In this document: positions 1 to 9,355 of the stretch, piece after piece
Layout of the letters: each line of letters begins with the position of its first letter
Numbering within the stretch: position 1 is the first letter of the stretch
Source of the DNA: Stygibacter sp964604155
GTDB lineage: Bacteria > Cloacimonadota > Cloacimonadia > Cloacimonadales > TCS61
Length of the DNA stretch: 64,000 bases
Assembly (NCBI GenBank): GCA_964604155.1
Contig: CAZRXY010000101.1
Coordinates: 1 to 64,000, forward strand
Direction of reading: 5' to 3'
Position numbers and translations under genes: made by a program
The notes under the pieces: model-generated
What the model was told of the DNA's origin: nothing
The model's input: only the letters and a program-made list of their open reading frames with translations
Databases searched by the model: none

Positions 1-291
1 GTTGTTCATTCTTTGAGCTTTGTAAGGTTATGGGTCTTTGACTATTTTTTTTAAAATCAAAGACAGAGTGCGAAGGGCTCAGGCCGTAACCCAGGTTTTT
101 TTAAGAGGACTACTTAAAAAATTCTCAGATGCTGCGTTTGACGAAAGGGCAGAAAAGTCTTGACCTTTGTGATTGCTTTAGTTAAAAGTAATAAAGATGT
201 TGCCTTGTGAGCAAGGAAAATGAAAACTTGACCAGATAGGAGTGGTAATTATAAAAAAAGTAAGAAAAAGAATAAAATATCAGGAGGCATT
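1..291. other. Leader region without a recognised gene
   Basis: No convincing open reading frame on either strand. It holds a promoter-like pair at 228-255 (listed separately), a weaker TTGACC (160-165) / TAAAAG (183-188) pair with 17 bases between, and the ribosome binding site AGGAGG at 282-287 for the first gene. Confidence 0.5.
228..255 (+). promoter_or_regulatory. Putative sigma-70-type promoter for the first secreted protein gene
   Basis: TTGACC at 228-233 and TATAAA at 250-255 are separated by 16 bases. This would start transcription near 262, about 20 bases before the AGGAGG ribosome binding site at 282-287. The assignment rests on consensus match and position only. Confidence 0.35.
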
Positions 292-2205
292 TTGAAAGCT
301 AATATCTTATTAATTGTAATTTTCATAATCCCGTTGCTGCTTTTCAGTCAGTTTTTGGAGGAAGGCTTTGAAAGTGGTGATTTATCATCCTACGATTGGG
401 AATTATCAGGAAGTGCATATTGGTTTGTAACAGGTAGTTTCCCTTTCAGTGGAGATTATTGTGCCCGAGGTGGTACCTTGAATCACAATCAGAGTACTAC
501 AATCGAGATCACACTTGACTTTCCAAATTCCGGCATACTATCTTTCGCCTGGAAAGTGAGCAGTGAGCTGAATTATGACTTTTTAAGGTTCTATCTGGAT
601 GATGAGCAAATGGCACAAATATCGGGAACGGTTGCCTGGACACAGGTGGCATATGAACTGTCGGCAGGGATTCATAATCTGCGCTGGAGCTATGTGAAAG
701 ATTACAGTGTATCATCCGGGAATGATACGGGTTGGATAGACGACGTCAATTTTTTTATTCTGGAGCCGAGTTATGATTATGATTTGGAAATTGTCAATCT
801 GGTTGGTCCTGAATATTTAACCGGTGGCAGTGAGTATAACTATGAGGTAACGGTTCGTAACAATGGCAGTTATAATTTTACTGGTTACTCTGTGAGTCTT
901 GTAAACGGTGAAGGAATGGAATATGATTCGGAGACGATATACTGGATGCTGCCTCCGGGAGAAGAGCGTATTGTGGAACTGACAATAGACCTGGAAGAGG
1001 CTTGCCCCGATACAGTGAAAGCGCTTTATGGCTATGGTTGTTTAGTTAATGACGAAAATCCTGAAAATGATTATAGTGGAAAACTTGATATCCACCAGGC
1101 TGGGGCAGATTATCACTTTGCCCATATTGGCGGGGCAGAAACTTATACTAACCTGATCCCGGTAAATTTTCTTCGCAAAGCGAGTATATATCAGACAATC
1201 TATTTTGCTGATGAGCTGCAGCAAACAGGTGCTATCAGGAGTATAGATTTATTCAATGATTTTGCCAATCCTGTTTTTGTAACGAACCTGCGAATCTGGA
1301 TTGGAGAAACTGAATGCAGCACATTACATGACGGCTGGATAGGTGCAGATAGCCTGCAACTGGTTTTTGACAACGAATATGAATTTTCAGCGGGGTCAAA
1401 TTTGATCAATATTACCCTTGAAAACCTTTTTGAATACAATGGCGGTAATCTGGTGATGATGATAGAAAAGGCTTATGAAGATGAATTAAATAGCTGGCAA
1501 TCAAATTTCAGATACAGCGAGATCATGGGAGAAGAAGCAGGTAGAACCAGATTTAATTACAGTGACTTGGGAAATTTTGACCCCACGAATCTGCAAAGTG
1601 GAATTTTATGTGACTGGGTGGCAAATACTGTGTTTACCATCTCCCCGGTTCCCTATGGGCATCTTGCGGGTATTATCTATAACGAAATGCAGCTTCCTTT
1701 AAGTGGAGCCCAGATAAGTATATCTGATTACAACTGGACGGGAGAAAGTGACAGTCTTGGTTGCTTTTTGATAGAGCGGATTGATATTGGCACATATACA
1801 ATGGTTGTGGAGATGGAAGGCTACGAGATATACGAAGCTGAGATAGAGATAATATCAGGAGAATTAACTGAGGTTGAGGTTATAATGCAGGAAGCTTCCG
1901 GCATAATTAATGAGGAGATTGTCTGTCATCGGGCTGCAATTGGAAAGATTTATCCTAATCCCTTTTATCCTGGTAAAAATCGCAGCAATCTGAAAATAGA
2001 TTTAGAACTAAATACGGCAGATTTACCTGCTAAACTTGGTATTTATGATATCAAGGGAAGAAAAATTGCCGAAAGAGTAATTAGCAAAGCAGGATCGGTT
2101 AGCTGGGATGCATTATCCGGCTCTTCTGCTTCCGGCATATATCTATTTAAACTGACAACTGCAAACGGGCAATCTGATAGTTCCCGACTTTTACTGGTTA
2201 AATAG
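292..2205 (+). CDS. Secreted multidomain protein with C-terminal sorting domain
   Basis: A 637-residue exported protein of unknown substrate. It starts with TTG; AGGAGG sits 4 bases upstream, and the first 19 residues form a signal peptide. Residues about 22-155 look like a jelly-roll of the choice-of-anchor J/MAM type (EEGFESGDLSSYDW start, GWIDDV end). Residues about 160-270 resemble a CARDB-like beta domain. Residues about 455-540 resemble a carboxypeptidase-regulatory-like beta-sandwich. Residues about 555-637 form the FlgD/T9SS-type sorting domain, with YPNPF, IYDIKGRKIAE and ASGIYLFKL. The architecture suggests a cell-surface or secreted adhesin/binding protein; no catalytic motif is visible. 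It lies 13 bases upstream of another protein with the same C-terminal domain, probably in one operon. Confidence 0.75.
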   Translation: MKANILLIVIFIIPLLLFSQFLEEGFESGDLSSYDWELSGSAYWFVTGSFPFSGDYCARGGTLNHNQSTTIEITLDFPNSGILSFAWKVSSELNYDFLRFYLDDEQMAQISGTVAWTQVAYELSAGIHNLRWSYVKDYSVSSGNDTGWIDDVNFFILEPSYDYDLEIVNLVGPEYLTGGSEYNYEVTVRNNGSYNFTGYSVSLVNGEGMEYDSETIYWMLPPGEERIVELTIDLEEACPDTVKALYGYGCLVNDENPENDYSGKLDIHQAGADYHFAHIGGAETYTNLIPVNFLRKASIYQTIYFADELQQTGAIRSIDLFNDFANPVFVTNLRIWIGETECSTLHDGWIGADSLQLVFDNEYEFSAGSNLINITLENLFEYNGGNLVMMIEKAYEDELNSWQSNFRYSEIMGEEAGRTRFNYSDLGNFDPTNLQSGILCDWVANTVFTISPVPYGHLAGIIYNEMQLPLSGAQISISDYNWTGESDSLGCFLIERIDIGTYTMVVEMEGYEIYEAEIEIISGELTEVEVIMQEASGIINEEIVCHRAAIGKIYPNPFYPGKNRSNLKIDLELNTADLPAKLGIYDIKGRKIAERVISKAGSVSWDALSGSSASGIYLFKLTTANGQSDSSRLLLVK

Positions 2206-2218
2206 GGCAGGGGGAAAA

Positions 2219-5200
2219 ATGAAAAAACTGATGATAATTTTATTGATGACTTTTTTAGCCGGCAGCCTGCTGGGCTGGGTAGTAGAAACCGGCACACTTG
2301 AAGATTTTGTGTATGGCACTGATGAGAATCTGGAATATGATAACTGGCTTTCACACGTAGTTGAGAGGGTAGCCAGTCCAAATTATAATCTGTATGCACC
2401 TTACGACCGGCAGACTACCGGATTTGGCAGCTACACTGTGCCCAATACTGATCAGCTTTATGCCTTTTATTCTATCACCGAGTTACTTAATAATCAGCAG
2501 TACGATCTCGCAGATAACATGCTGCAAAGTACGGGCTTACCTTTCACTCTGGTGGAATTTAATGATACTGTGAGCGGCAACATTTATTGGATAATCAGAG
2601 AAAACCTGAATATGAATTATATAGATGACAACGGCACGCCGGATTGGGATGGCGATGATGAAGTGGGCTCTTTTGACTACGGCTGGGGGCTTTATATTTT
2701 TAATCCTGCGGCAGAATATCCCGTAATTATCACTTCCCCGCATAACACCGATGATTTTTTTACTCTGCCTGTTTCTTTGAAGCTCTTTCGGGAAACAAAT
2801 GCTTATGCCCTTATGGCAAGCGGGGTAGGCAGAGAAGTGCTCTATAATACCAGCTATGGTTATTATTCCAATTCTTTCAGCCTTTGCGACCCTACTCGTC
2901 AGGAAGATACGGTTTTTAACAAAGTGTATCAGGCAAGCTGTGATTATCTGCGGATTATCCATGATCATCGGGAGCTTAGTATTCAAATACATTCCTATGA
3001 CTGGAACAGGCACCTCTGGTATGCAAGCAACCAGATTTCTGCCGGCTGGGGTAAGAATAATCCGGGCATCCCGATCAGAGATTATTCTGATTACGGAATG
3101 GACATTATCAACCAGGGTGACGAGTGGATGCTTCCTGCTAACAGCGTGGGTATTCATCCCGCAGTGCATCTGAATGATTACTATTCTGTGAATTGCAGCA
3201 ATTACCCTTTTATGTATTCGAATCAGGATACCACTTTTGCAGTAAATACTGAAGTAGATCTGGTGGGGTATCGCTATAACAGACAAATGGTTTATACTTG
3301 CAGCGGCTGGAACGATAATCTCACCTACGGCCCGTTTTTTCATATTGAAATGGATGAATTACCCAATTGCTACCCGCAGACCGAAGCTAATTACTGGTGG
3401 TTCTACGGTTATGATCCCATCACTGAGCGTTTTGATTATGATCATCTGTTTGACCGTGCTCTTGCTTTCAATACACCTTGGATAGAAGACCTTGCAGCAG
3501 TGATACCTGCCATTTTTGAATATGATGACGGAGAAATCCCTACATCATGCTCTCCATTGCAAATTGTGAGCCAGAATTATGATCGCGTGGAACTTAGCTG
3601 GGAAAAAACAAACTGCTATGATTATAAAACTTACGAAATTCTATATTCAGAAGAGCCTGTCGCTAATGGGAATTATGAAATTTGGGACAACAGCAACGAT
3701 AGCAATATGAATAATTCTGCCCGAACATATACAGTGATCACCGGGCTAAATCAGAATACAGAATACTTTTTTCAGATGCGTGTTTTGGATGCCAACGATA
3801 ATTATTCTGAGCTTTCCAATGAGGTATCCTGTCTTACGGGAACCGCCAGATTACGCTACGAGAAAGCAGTAGCCAGAGACAGTACGGTACATTTCTCTTT
3901 TAATGCCTACAGACAAGATCAGAATGCCGGATTCCTCATCTACCGCAAAGCCGAACACGAAAATGAATATTTTCTTAGAGACAGTTGGCAGACAAATCCC
4001 AATCTGATAGCCCTGAATGGTGTGAATAATTACACCTACAATTGGACAGACACGCTGGTGACAAACTGGGTGGAATATGCCTACATAGCAGCCAGCACGG
4101 ATTCTACCGGTAATGAATACTGGCATAATTATCCCAGTAGAGCTACACCATTTGATATATACACGCTGTTATTTACGCATGAAGGCGGGGAAATAACCGA
4201 TGAAATCTGGTTTGGCTCAAATCCCAATGCCTCGAGTGGCTGGGATGCTGATTATGATATTGATCAGGATGAAAGCCCCTCAGGTGACTATGTATTTGCG
4301 GAATTTTATGAAGAAGACTGGGATTATCATGGAAGCATGATTCAGCAGATAGAAGGTGGATATGATTTTGATATAGAACTAAGAAGCTGGGTCTTCCGTG
4401 TGACTTCTAATCAATCTAACGATGAGATCACTATTCAGGCTTTGGGTCAATTTCTGAGAGATGGGCGCAAACTTTATATCATTGATCAGCTCTCGGGACA
4501 GATAGTTAATCTTCTGGAAGGTGATTATACTTATTTAAACAGCAGTGGGTCCTGGAGATATTTCACGCTTTACTGGGGAAATATTCTGCCGGATGTGGTT
4601 TTTACTAATCCTGCCGGATATATTTATCAGGTAGGCGAAACTGCATCATTTAGCTGGAATATCGCCAGAAATTATCTATTGCAGAATTTTAATATCTACA
4701 TCGTCTCACCCACAGAATCAATACTGATAGGTGAGAATTTGCCACCCTTTTTTAATCAGATTAATTGGACAGTGCCCGATGGACTTCTACTGGAGGATGC
4801 CCGTATCGTTATAGATGTTTTGATGATAGATGGCGACAGACGGCAATATACTTCAGGTTTCACATTTGGTTGCGTGCCATCCACCTTTGCTCTGGCATAT
4901 CCGGCAGGATATCGTCTGGCGGCAAATCCTTTCATGGGTATCAGCAGCATACAGGAGCTTCTGGATGATGCCGATCTTTATATCCTGCAGAATGGTGAAT
5001 ATAACCAGGATATAGCCTACTTCTATGGACGGGGCTATTTTCTGGACAGCTATTTTGGCTCAGTTAATTTAGTGGAAGCAGGCATTCAGTCCGGCAATGA
5101 TCAATTTAATTTACAAAGTGGCTGGAACATTGTGCCAAACCCGCATCTTACCGGTATAAAGCGCGATGACATCATTATAATTACTCCTGCCCTGGAAATG

Positions 5201-6139
5201 ACCTTTGCCGAAGCGGTGCAATATGACCTGGTGGAAAGCGTGATCTATAATTATGATCAGGGCTGGCACGAAACTGATTATGTATATCCTACAGAAGCTT
5301 TTTTATTGTATTGCTATTCAGATGAGCTACAGGTAAAATTTGTGCCTTATAACAGTAATCATAACTGGCTGATCAGGGAAGCTTATGATCTTAAGGTAAA
5401 ACTAACGGCAAGCCAGAACACCGGAGTGGCAGACGATCTCATGCTGGCTCTAAATATTGCGGCATCTGATGGTTATGATAAACTCTATGATCTGGCAGAA
5501 CCCTGCAATACTCCCGGGACGGATAATCTGAATTTTTATACTATCATGGATTCCGCGATGGCGGAGCTTAGCAAGTACAATCAAGACACAAAAGCAGTAT
5601 ATGATCTATTTAGTGAGAGGCGGGACTGGAATTTTGGCATCTCCTGTGACCAGCTTATGCCGGTGAATATCTCTCTTTCAAACAGCGAATTGCCGGAAGA
5701 TGTGGTAGTGATCATCACAATTGATGGAATAGAACATGACTTAAGCAGGCAGGGTGATCTAATGCTGGAGCCGGATGATCACAATATCGAGGGAATTCTC
5801 AGTTTCGTTCCTGTCTGGATGTCTGAAGATCATAACGACGTGATCTCGGTAATCGGGCTGATAAATTATCCAAACCCCTTCTACTACGGCAATTCTCGCT
5901 CTCAAGGTATCAAAGTATCATTTAATCTTCCCAGCAGTGAAAAAGTAAATTTGAGTGTTTATAACATCAAAGGACAAAAAGTAGCAGAACTGGCGAATGA
6001 TGTATTTGAAGCGGGAAAACACTCGATAGATTGGTACCTTACGGATACTGGGAATCGTTCGGTAGCATCCGGTGTATATTTCACCAGGCTTGATACAGGC
6101 AAAATCCAGAAATTCAGCAAACTGGTTATAATCAAATAA
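2219..6139 (+). CDS. Large secreted protein, possible metal hydrolase, with FN3 and sorting domains
   Basis: A 1306-residue exported protein with a signal peptide (residues 1-19) and a GGGGG-rich ribosome binding site. Residues about 20-415 form a domain I cannot place firmly. It contains SPHNTDD, IQIHSYDW and FFHIEMDE, a spacing of His, Asp and Glu reminiscent of zinc-dependent carboxypeptidase or N-formylglutamate amidohydrolase folds, so a hydrolase is a guess. A fibronectin type III domain follows at about 425-515 (VELSW, TVITGLNQNTEYFFQMRV), then a long middle region. Residues about 1220-1306 are a YPNPF/FlgD-like sorting domain (VYNIKGQKVAEL, ASGVYFTRL). It is probably co-transcribed with the preceding gene and ends at a strong terminator. 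Confidence 0.7.
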   Translation: MKKLMIILLMTFLAGSLLGWVVETGTLEDFVYGTDENLEYDNWLSHVVERVASPNYNLYAPYDRQTTGFGSYTVPNTDQLYAFYSITELLNNQQYDLADNMLQSTGLPFTLVEFNDTVSGNIYWIIRENLNMNYIDDNGTPDWDGDDEVGSFDYGWGLYIFNPAAEYPVIITSPHNTDDFFTLPVSLKLFRETNAYALMASGVGREVLYNTSYGYYSNSFSLCDPTRQEDTVFNKVYQASCDYLRIIHDHRELSIQIHSYDWNRHLWYASNQISAGWGKNNPGIPIRDYSDYGMDIINQGDEWMLPANSVGIHPAVHLNDYYSVNCSNYPFMYSNQDTTFAVNTEVDLVGYRYNRQMVYTCSGWNDNLTYGPFFHIEMDELPNCYPQTEANYWWFYGYDPITERFDYDHLFDRALAFNTPWIEDLAAVIPAIFEYDDGEIPTSCSPLQIVSQNYDRVELSWEKTNCYDYKTYEILYSEEPVANGNYEIWDNSNDSNMNNSARTYTVITGLNQNTEYFFQMRVLDANDNYSELSNEVSCLTGTARLRYEKAVARDSTVHFSFNAYRQDQNAGFLIYRKAEHENEYFLRDSWQTNPNLIALNGVNNYTYNWTDTLVTNWVEYAYIAASTDSTGNEYWHNYPSRATPFDIYTLLFTHEGGEITDEIWFGSNPNASSGWDADYDIDQDESPSGDYVFAEFYEEDWDYHGSMIQQIEGGYDFDIELRSWVFRVTSNQSNDEITIQALGQFLRDGRKLYIIDQLSGQIVNLLEGDYTYLNSSGSWRYFTLYWGNILPDVVFTNPAGYIYQVGETASFSWNIARNYLLQNFNIYIVSPTESILIGENLPPFFNQINWTVPDGLLLEDARIVIDVLMIDGDRRQYTSGFTFGCVPSTFALAYPAGYRLAANPFMGISSIQELLDDADLYILQNGEYNQDIAYFYGRGYFLDSYFGSVNLVEAGIQSGNDQFNLQSGWNIVPNPHLTGIKRDDIIIITPALEMTFAEAVQYDLVESVIYNYDQGWHETDYVYPTEAFLLYCYSDELQVKFVPYNSNHNWLIREAYDLKVKLTASQNTGVADDLMLALNIAASDGYDKLYDLAEPCNTPGTDNLNFYTIMDSAMAELSKYNQDTKAVYDLFSERRDWNFGISCDQLMPVNISLSNSELPEDVVVIITIDGIEHDLSRQGDLMLEPDDHNIEGILSFVPVWMSEDHNDVISVIGLINYPNPFYYGNSRSQGIKVSFNLPSSEKVNLSVYNIKGQKVAELANDVFEAGKHSIDWYLTDTGNRSVASGVYFTRLDTGKIQKFSKLVIIK

Positions 6140-6159
6140 TATGTTTCTGTTATCCAAGA

Positions 6160-6190
6160 AAAACGCCGGATATTTTCCGGCGTTTTTTAT
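6160..6190. terminator. Rho-independent terminator, possibly bidirectional
   Basis: Arms AACGCCGGA (6162-6170) and TCCGGCGTT (6176-6184) pair perfectly around a 5-base loop. An A-run precedes and a T-run follows, so the hairpin can stop the plus-strand secreted-protein operon and also the minus-strand methyltransferase transcript. Confidence 0.85.
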
Positions 6191-6265
6191 TATATTCTCT
6201 CGTCTTTGAGCCAGCAGGGCTCATATGAGTATCTTTTGAAAACACACTCTATGAAAATTGAGCAA

Positions 6266-7372
6266 TTAAATACCGGATAAATTATACTTGGAAATATAGT
6301 CGTCTCTTAATTGATCAATTGATATCAGATTTCCATCACGTATTATATACCAGAATTTCCAGCCATTATTTGCCTGTTTACCGATCAGTTTTGCACTAAG
6401 ACTGTGAATTGAACCTGATAGTGAATTATTAGTAATAAGAGTACCCGAAGCCAATACAGTGGCGGAGAAATTTTTATCTTTAGAATAGATTTGTTCTCCA
6501 ATATTGATCATACCATCTTCGATTAATGAACCGATAGGCACTCGGGGAGGTTTGATATCATCCACTTGGCATAAGTGTCTATTATCAATAGGCTTAATGG
6601 AATCTATTCTTTTTTCTGCTTCTTCGATATAGAGTTCTTCTTTTTCTATACCTATATAATTCCTGTTCAGTAATTTTGCCGCAGCAGCAGTGGTACCGCT
6701 ACCCATAAACGGATCAAGAATCAGGTCTCCGATATTTGAGCTTGAGAGGATTACTCTGTTAAGCAGTTCTAAGGGTTTCTGGGTCGAATGCACCTTTTTC
6801 CCATCTTTTTTTAACCTTTCTTTGCCCGAACAGATAGGCAGATACCAGTCACTTCTCATCTGCAAATCATCGTTGAAAGTTTTCATAGATTTGTAATGGA
6901 AAGTGTAATTTGATTTTTTTGATTTTGCTGCCCAGATCAATGTTTCGTGAGCGTTATTGAATCTGGTTCCCTTGAAATTAGGCATCGGATTGCTTTTTAT
7001 CCAGATTATATCATTTAATATCCAAAAGCCAATATCCTGAATAATCGATCCGATACGGAAAATGTTATGATAACTGCCAATCACCCAGATTGTACCATTT
7101 TCCTTTAGAACACGATGGCATTCCCGCAGCCATTGAGTGGAAAAATTATCATACATCTTAAATGAAGAAAATTTATCCCACTTATCATTTACGCTATTGA
7201 CAAGTGATTGATTTGGGCGATATAAATCATTATCAAGCTGAAGACTATAAGGAGGATCAGCAAAGATCATATCTATTGAGTTATCGGGCAAAAATTTAAG
7301 CTTTTCCAGACAATCACCATGGATTATGGAATTAACAAGTTTTGCATCAACCTCATTACAACTACTTTTCAT
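6266..7372 (-). CDS. Beta-class adenine DNA methyltransferase, CcrM/HinfI-like
   Basis: A 368-residue DNA methyltransferase that should transfer a methyl group from S-adenosylmethionine to the N6 of adenine. The catalytic motif DPPY is at residues 39-42 and the AdoMet-binding motif FMGSGTT at 222-228; this order (catalytic motif first) defines the beta class. HSTQKP at 195-200 is also typical. The C-terminal part (about 270-360) resembles the RAMA domain found in CcrM and M.HinfI, whose lengths (about 360 residues) match. Those enzymes recognise GANTC, so that target is plausible but not proven. No restriction endonuclease adjoins it: the upstream neighbour is a secreted nuclease with a signal peptide. 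It may therefore be a solitary, regulatory methyltransferase. Confidence 0.88.
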   Translation of the reverse strand: MKSSCNEVDAKLVNSIIHGDCLEKLKFLPDNSIDMIFADPPYSLQLDNDLYRPNQSLVNSVNDKWDKFSSFKMYDNFSTQWLRECHRVLKENGTIWVIGSYHNIFRIGSIIQDIGFWILNDIIWIKSNPMPNFKGTRFNNAHETLIWAAKSKKSNYTFHYKSMKTFNDDLQMRSDWYLPICSGKERLKKDGKKVHSTQKPLELLNRVILSSSNIGDLILDPFMGSGTTAAAAKLLNRNYIGIEKEELYIEEAEKRIDSIKPIDNRHLCQVDDIKPPRVPIGSLIEDGMINIGEQIYSKDKNFSATVLASGTLITNNSLSGSIHSLSAKLIGKQANNGWKFWYIIRDGNLISIDQLRDDYISKYNLSGI

Positions 7373-7419
7373 TTTCTCTTCACTCTCTTTCTTGCCGAAA
7401 TAATTCAGATAGCAAAAAC

Positions 7420-9177
7420 TTATTCCTGCACTGGGAAGATATCTATGATATCATTCACATAGCGTAAAATCAAGGCTGCATCATAGACATCGATCACACT
7501 ATTGCCATCTACGTCTGCGGCGGTGAATTGCCAGGTTTCCCAGCCCGTTACCAGTTGAACTACATATTGCAGAACCAGTGAGGCATCATAAGCCTCTACC
7601 GCTCCATTACCATCAATATCACCATACATAAGCATAAAATCAAGGTCATGAAATCCCAGATTGGTAAAAGTATCCTGAGGGAACTGAAGCCAGTCCTCAG
7701 CATCATAACCGGTGCTTGCCTGCATAATTGAGCTTTGGCGAACCAGGGTCATATCTTTACCCCAGTCGCTTGATGAATTTACCACTCCCACCAAATCCAC
7801 CATACTGCCTTCAAAATACAGTGCAACTGCATCATTCCCATTAAAAGTGAGGCACTGGCTGTTAATTGCAAAATCCACAAAATCTTCGTCCGTGAGGTCA
7901 TTTACGCCATTATTGTCGTAACATACCACAAAAACATCCCAGGGAGAAATAATGCCTGATAATAAAAGCTCATTACCAAAACTGCCGCTGCCATTTGTCT
8001 GCTTCCTCAAACTCCAGCCGGAAAGGTCTAATGATTGCGGTGAGCCATTAAATATTTCCAGAGCTTTATGATAGCCGCTACCTTCCACATATTCCGAAAT
8101 GATGACAAAATCTCCTCCAGTTATCTCTTCCATCAAGGTAAATTCGCTCTCACTTTCATCCCAGACTTCTCCGTCCGGTGAGCTTATCCTGAGGCGATAC
8201 TGCTCACTTTCTGCATAGCTGCTTCCCAGTGCCCATAAAAAAATGCCGTCATCCATCTCATTCTCAGCAATGATAAATTCCTCATCATTCAGCAATAACG
8301 TTATATCTACGAGATCATAGTATTCCTGAGATGTCCAGGTGATCTCATACTGCTGGCCAAAATACCAGATTTCACCTCCATTGGGAGTAATCAGATTTAA
8401 CTGAGAATTTCCGCTCTCATAATACCAGATGCGCTCTATGAGTGAATCATCGATCACAAAGGGATTGGGTTTGTTTTGCTGGTATGCTGCAATTGCCCAG
8501 GTGCGGCTGGTTTCTGCTTCATCGGCAGGGTCTTGCAAATGCCACTGATATAGCACATCCATCTGATTATCCATAAAGGAATTAATAATATTGTCATAAT
8601 ACATGGCATAAAAATAGAACATAGACCTGGCGATATTTCCCTTGGCATCTTCGCGGGGCTCCCACTGATGATCACCATCATTTTCTTTTTCTGAATATTC
8701 ATCGATATTGGTGGCAGGAATCTGATTCATTACCTCATTTAAGCGATACCAGACATCCGTATTTACATCCGGTATTTCATTGAAAGGAGAATTTGAGCGT
8801 GACGAATTGACATTACTTTTGCAGGGATACAGGTGGTGCATATCACTGCGTTGCGGTTCCTGATCTGCACCATAACTCTGGGGCCAGGTATGCTCACAAT
8901 CTATACCCATCTGATATGCCTGAGTGGAAGGATCCTGCTCGGGGTCTATAGTTATTGTGAACCCGGAATAAATGCAGGATACTTGATTACCCGGCTGTAA
9001 ATCTATCTCGCCATACAAAATATCTCTTGCCAGATCATAGCCCAGAGTCACAGGGGTCTTATAATTATCCAATAAAAAATCCCAAAGCTGATCTTCATAT
9101 ATTCCAGGAGCAATTATCTCTGCTGAGGAAAACGCAACTATCAGCAGGATAAATATTAATGCACTATATCTCTTCAT
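7420..9177 (-). CDS. Secreted endonuclease I with lamin-tail and dockerin domains
   Basis: A 585-residue exported nuclease. A signal peptide covers residues 1-19, and GAGGTGA precedes the ATG. Residues about 25-245 form the endonuclease I fold of the EndA/Vvn His-Me finger type, with CEHTWPQ at 94-100, DMHHLYP at 112-118 and EPREDAKGNIARSMFY at 173-188. Residues about 260-348 form a beta-sandwich like the Ser-Thr-rich/Kre9-type domain. Residues about 355-510 form a lamin-tail (LTD) domain (EIFNG, LSGWSLRK). The C-terminus carries two dockerin type I calcium loops, GDIDGNGAVEAYDA at 519-532 and ADVDGNSVIDVYDA at 554-567. The likely role is extracellular DNA degradation. No cohesin partner is seen in the window. 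It probably shares a transcript with the methyltransferase 47 bases downstream. Confidence 0.87.
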   Translation of the reverse strand: MKRYSALIFILLIVAFSSAEIIAPGIYEDQLWDFLLDNYKTPVTLGYDLARDILYGEIDLQPGNQVSCIYSGFTITIDPEQDPSTQAYQMGIDCEHTWPQSYGADQEPQRSDMHHLYPCKSNVNSSRSNSPFNEIPDVNTDVWYRLNEVMNQIPATNIDEYSEKENDGDHQWEPREDAKGNIARSMFYFYAMYYDNIINSFMDNQMDVLYQWHLQDPADEAETSRTWAIAAYQQNKPNPFVIDDSLIERIWYYESGNSQLNLITPNGGEIWYFGQQYEITWTSQEYYDLVDITLLLNDEEFIIAENEMDDGIFLWALGSSYAESEQYRLRISSPDGEVWDESESEFTLMEEITGGDFVIISEYVEGSGYHKALEIFNGSPQSLDLSGWSLRKQTNGSGSFGNELLLSGIISPWDVFVVCYDNNGVNDLTDEDFVDFAINSQCLTFNGNDAVALYFEGSMVDLVGVVNSSSDWGKDMTLVRQSSIMQASTGYDAEDWLQFPQDTFTNLGFHDLDFMLMYGDIDGNGAVEAYDASLVLQYVVQLVTGWETWQFTAADVDGNSVIDVYDAALILRYVNDIIDIFPVQE

Positions 9178-9355
9178 AATTCACCTCTTTTTTTATAAAA
9201 TCTGCAATGAACTTATCTGCAATGGTCAATCAAGTCAAGTAAATTATGGGAATCCTTAATTTATAAGTGCTGGATAGCAGAATATCTGAACAAATTATTT
9301 GACGTGAACACTTAGCCTCACAAATCTGCCCGGTAAAAGAAATTTTGGAGGAAAC

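Noticed and set aside
2537..3343. 268-codon open frame on the minus strand
   Set aside because: Lies wholly inside the large secreted-protein gene, has no ribosome binding site or recognisable domain, and its composition is that of an antisense shadow.
292..6139. Claim of a working type IX secretion system
   Set aside because: The C-terminal sorting-like domains suggest it, but no Por/Spr secretion gene is in the window, and related FlgD-like domains occur without T9SS.
6266..9177. Restriction-modification pair made of the methyltransferase and the adjacent nuclease
   Set aside because: The nuclease has a signal peptide, LTD and dockerin domains, and belongs to the non-specific endonuclease I family, so it is extracellular and not a cognate restriction enzyme.
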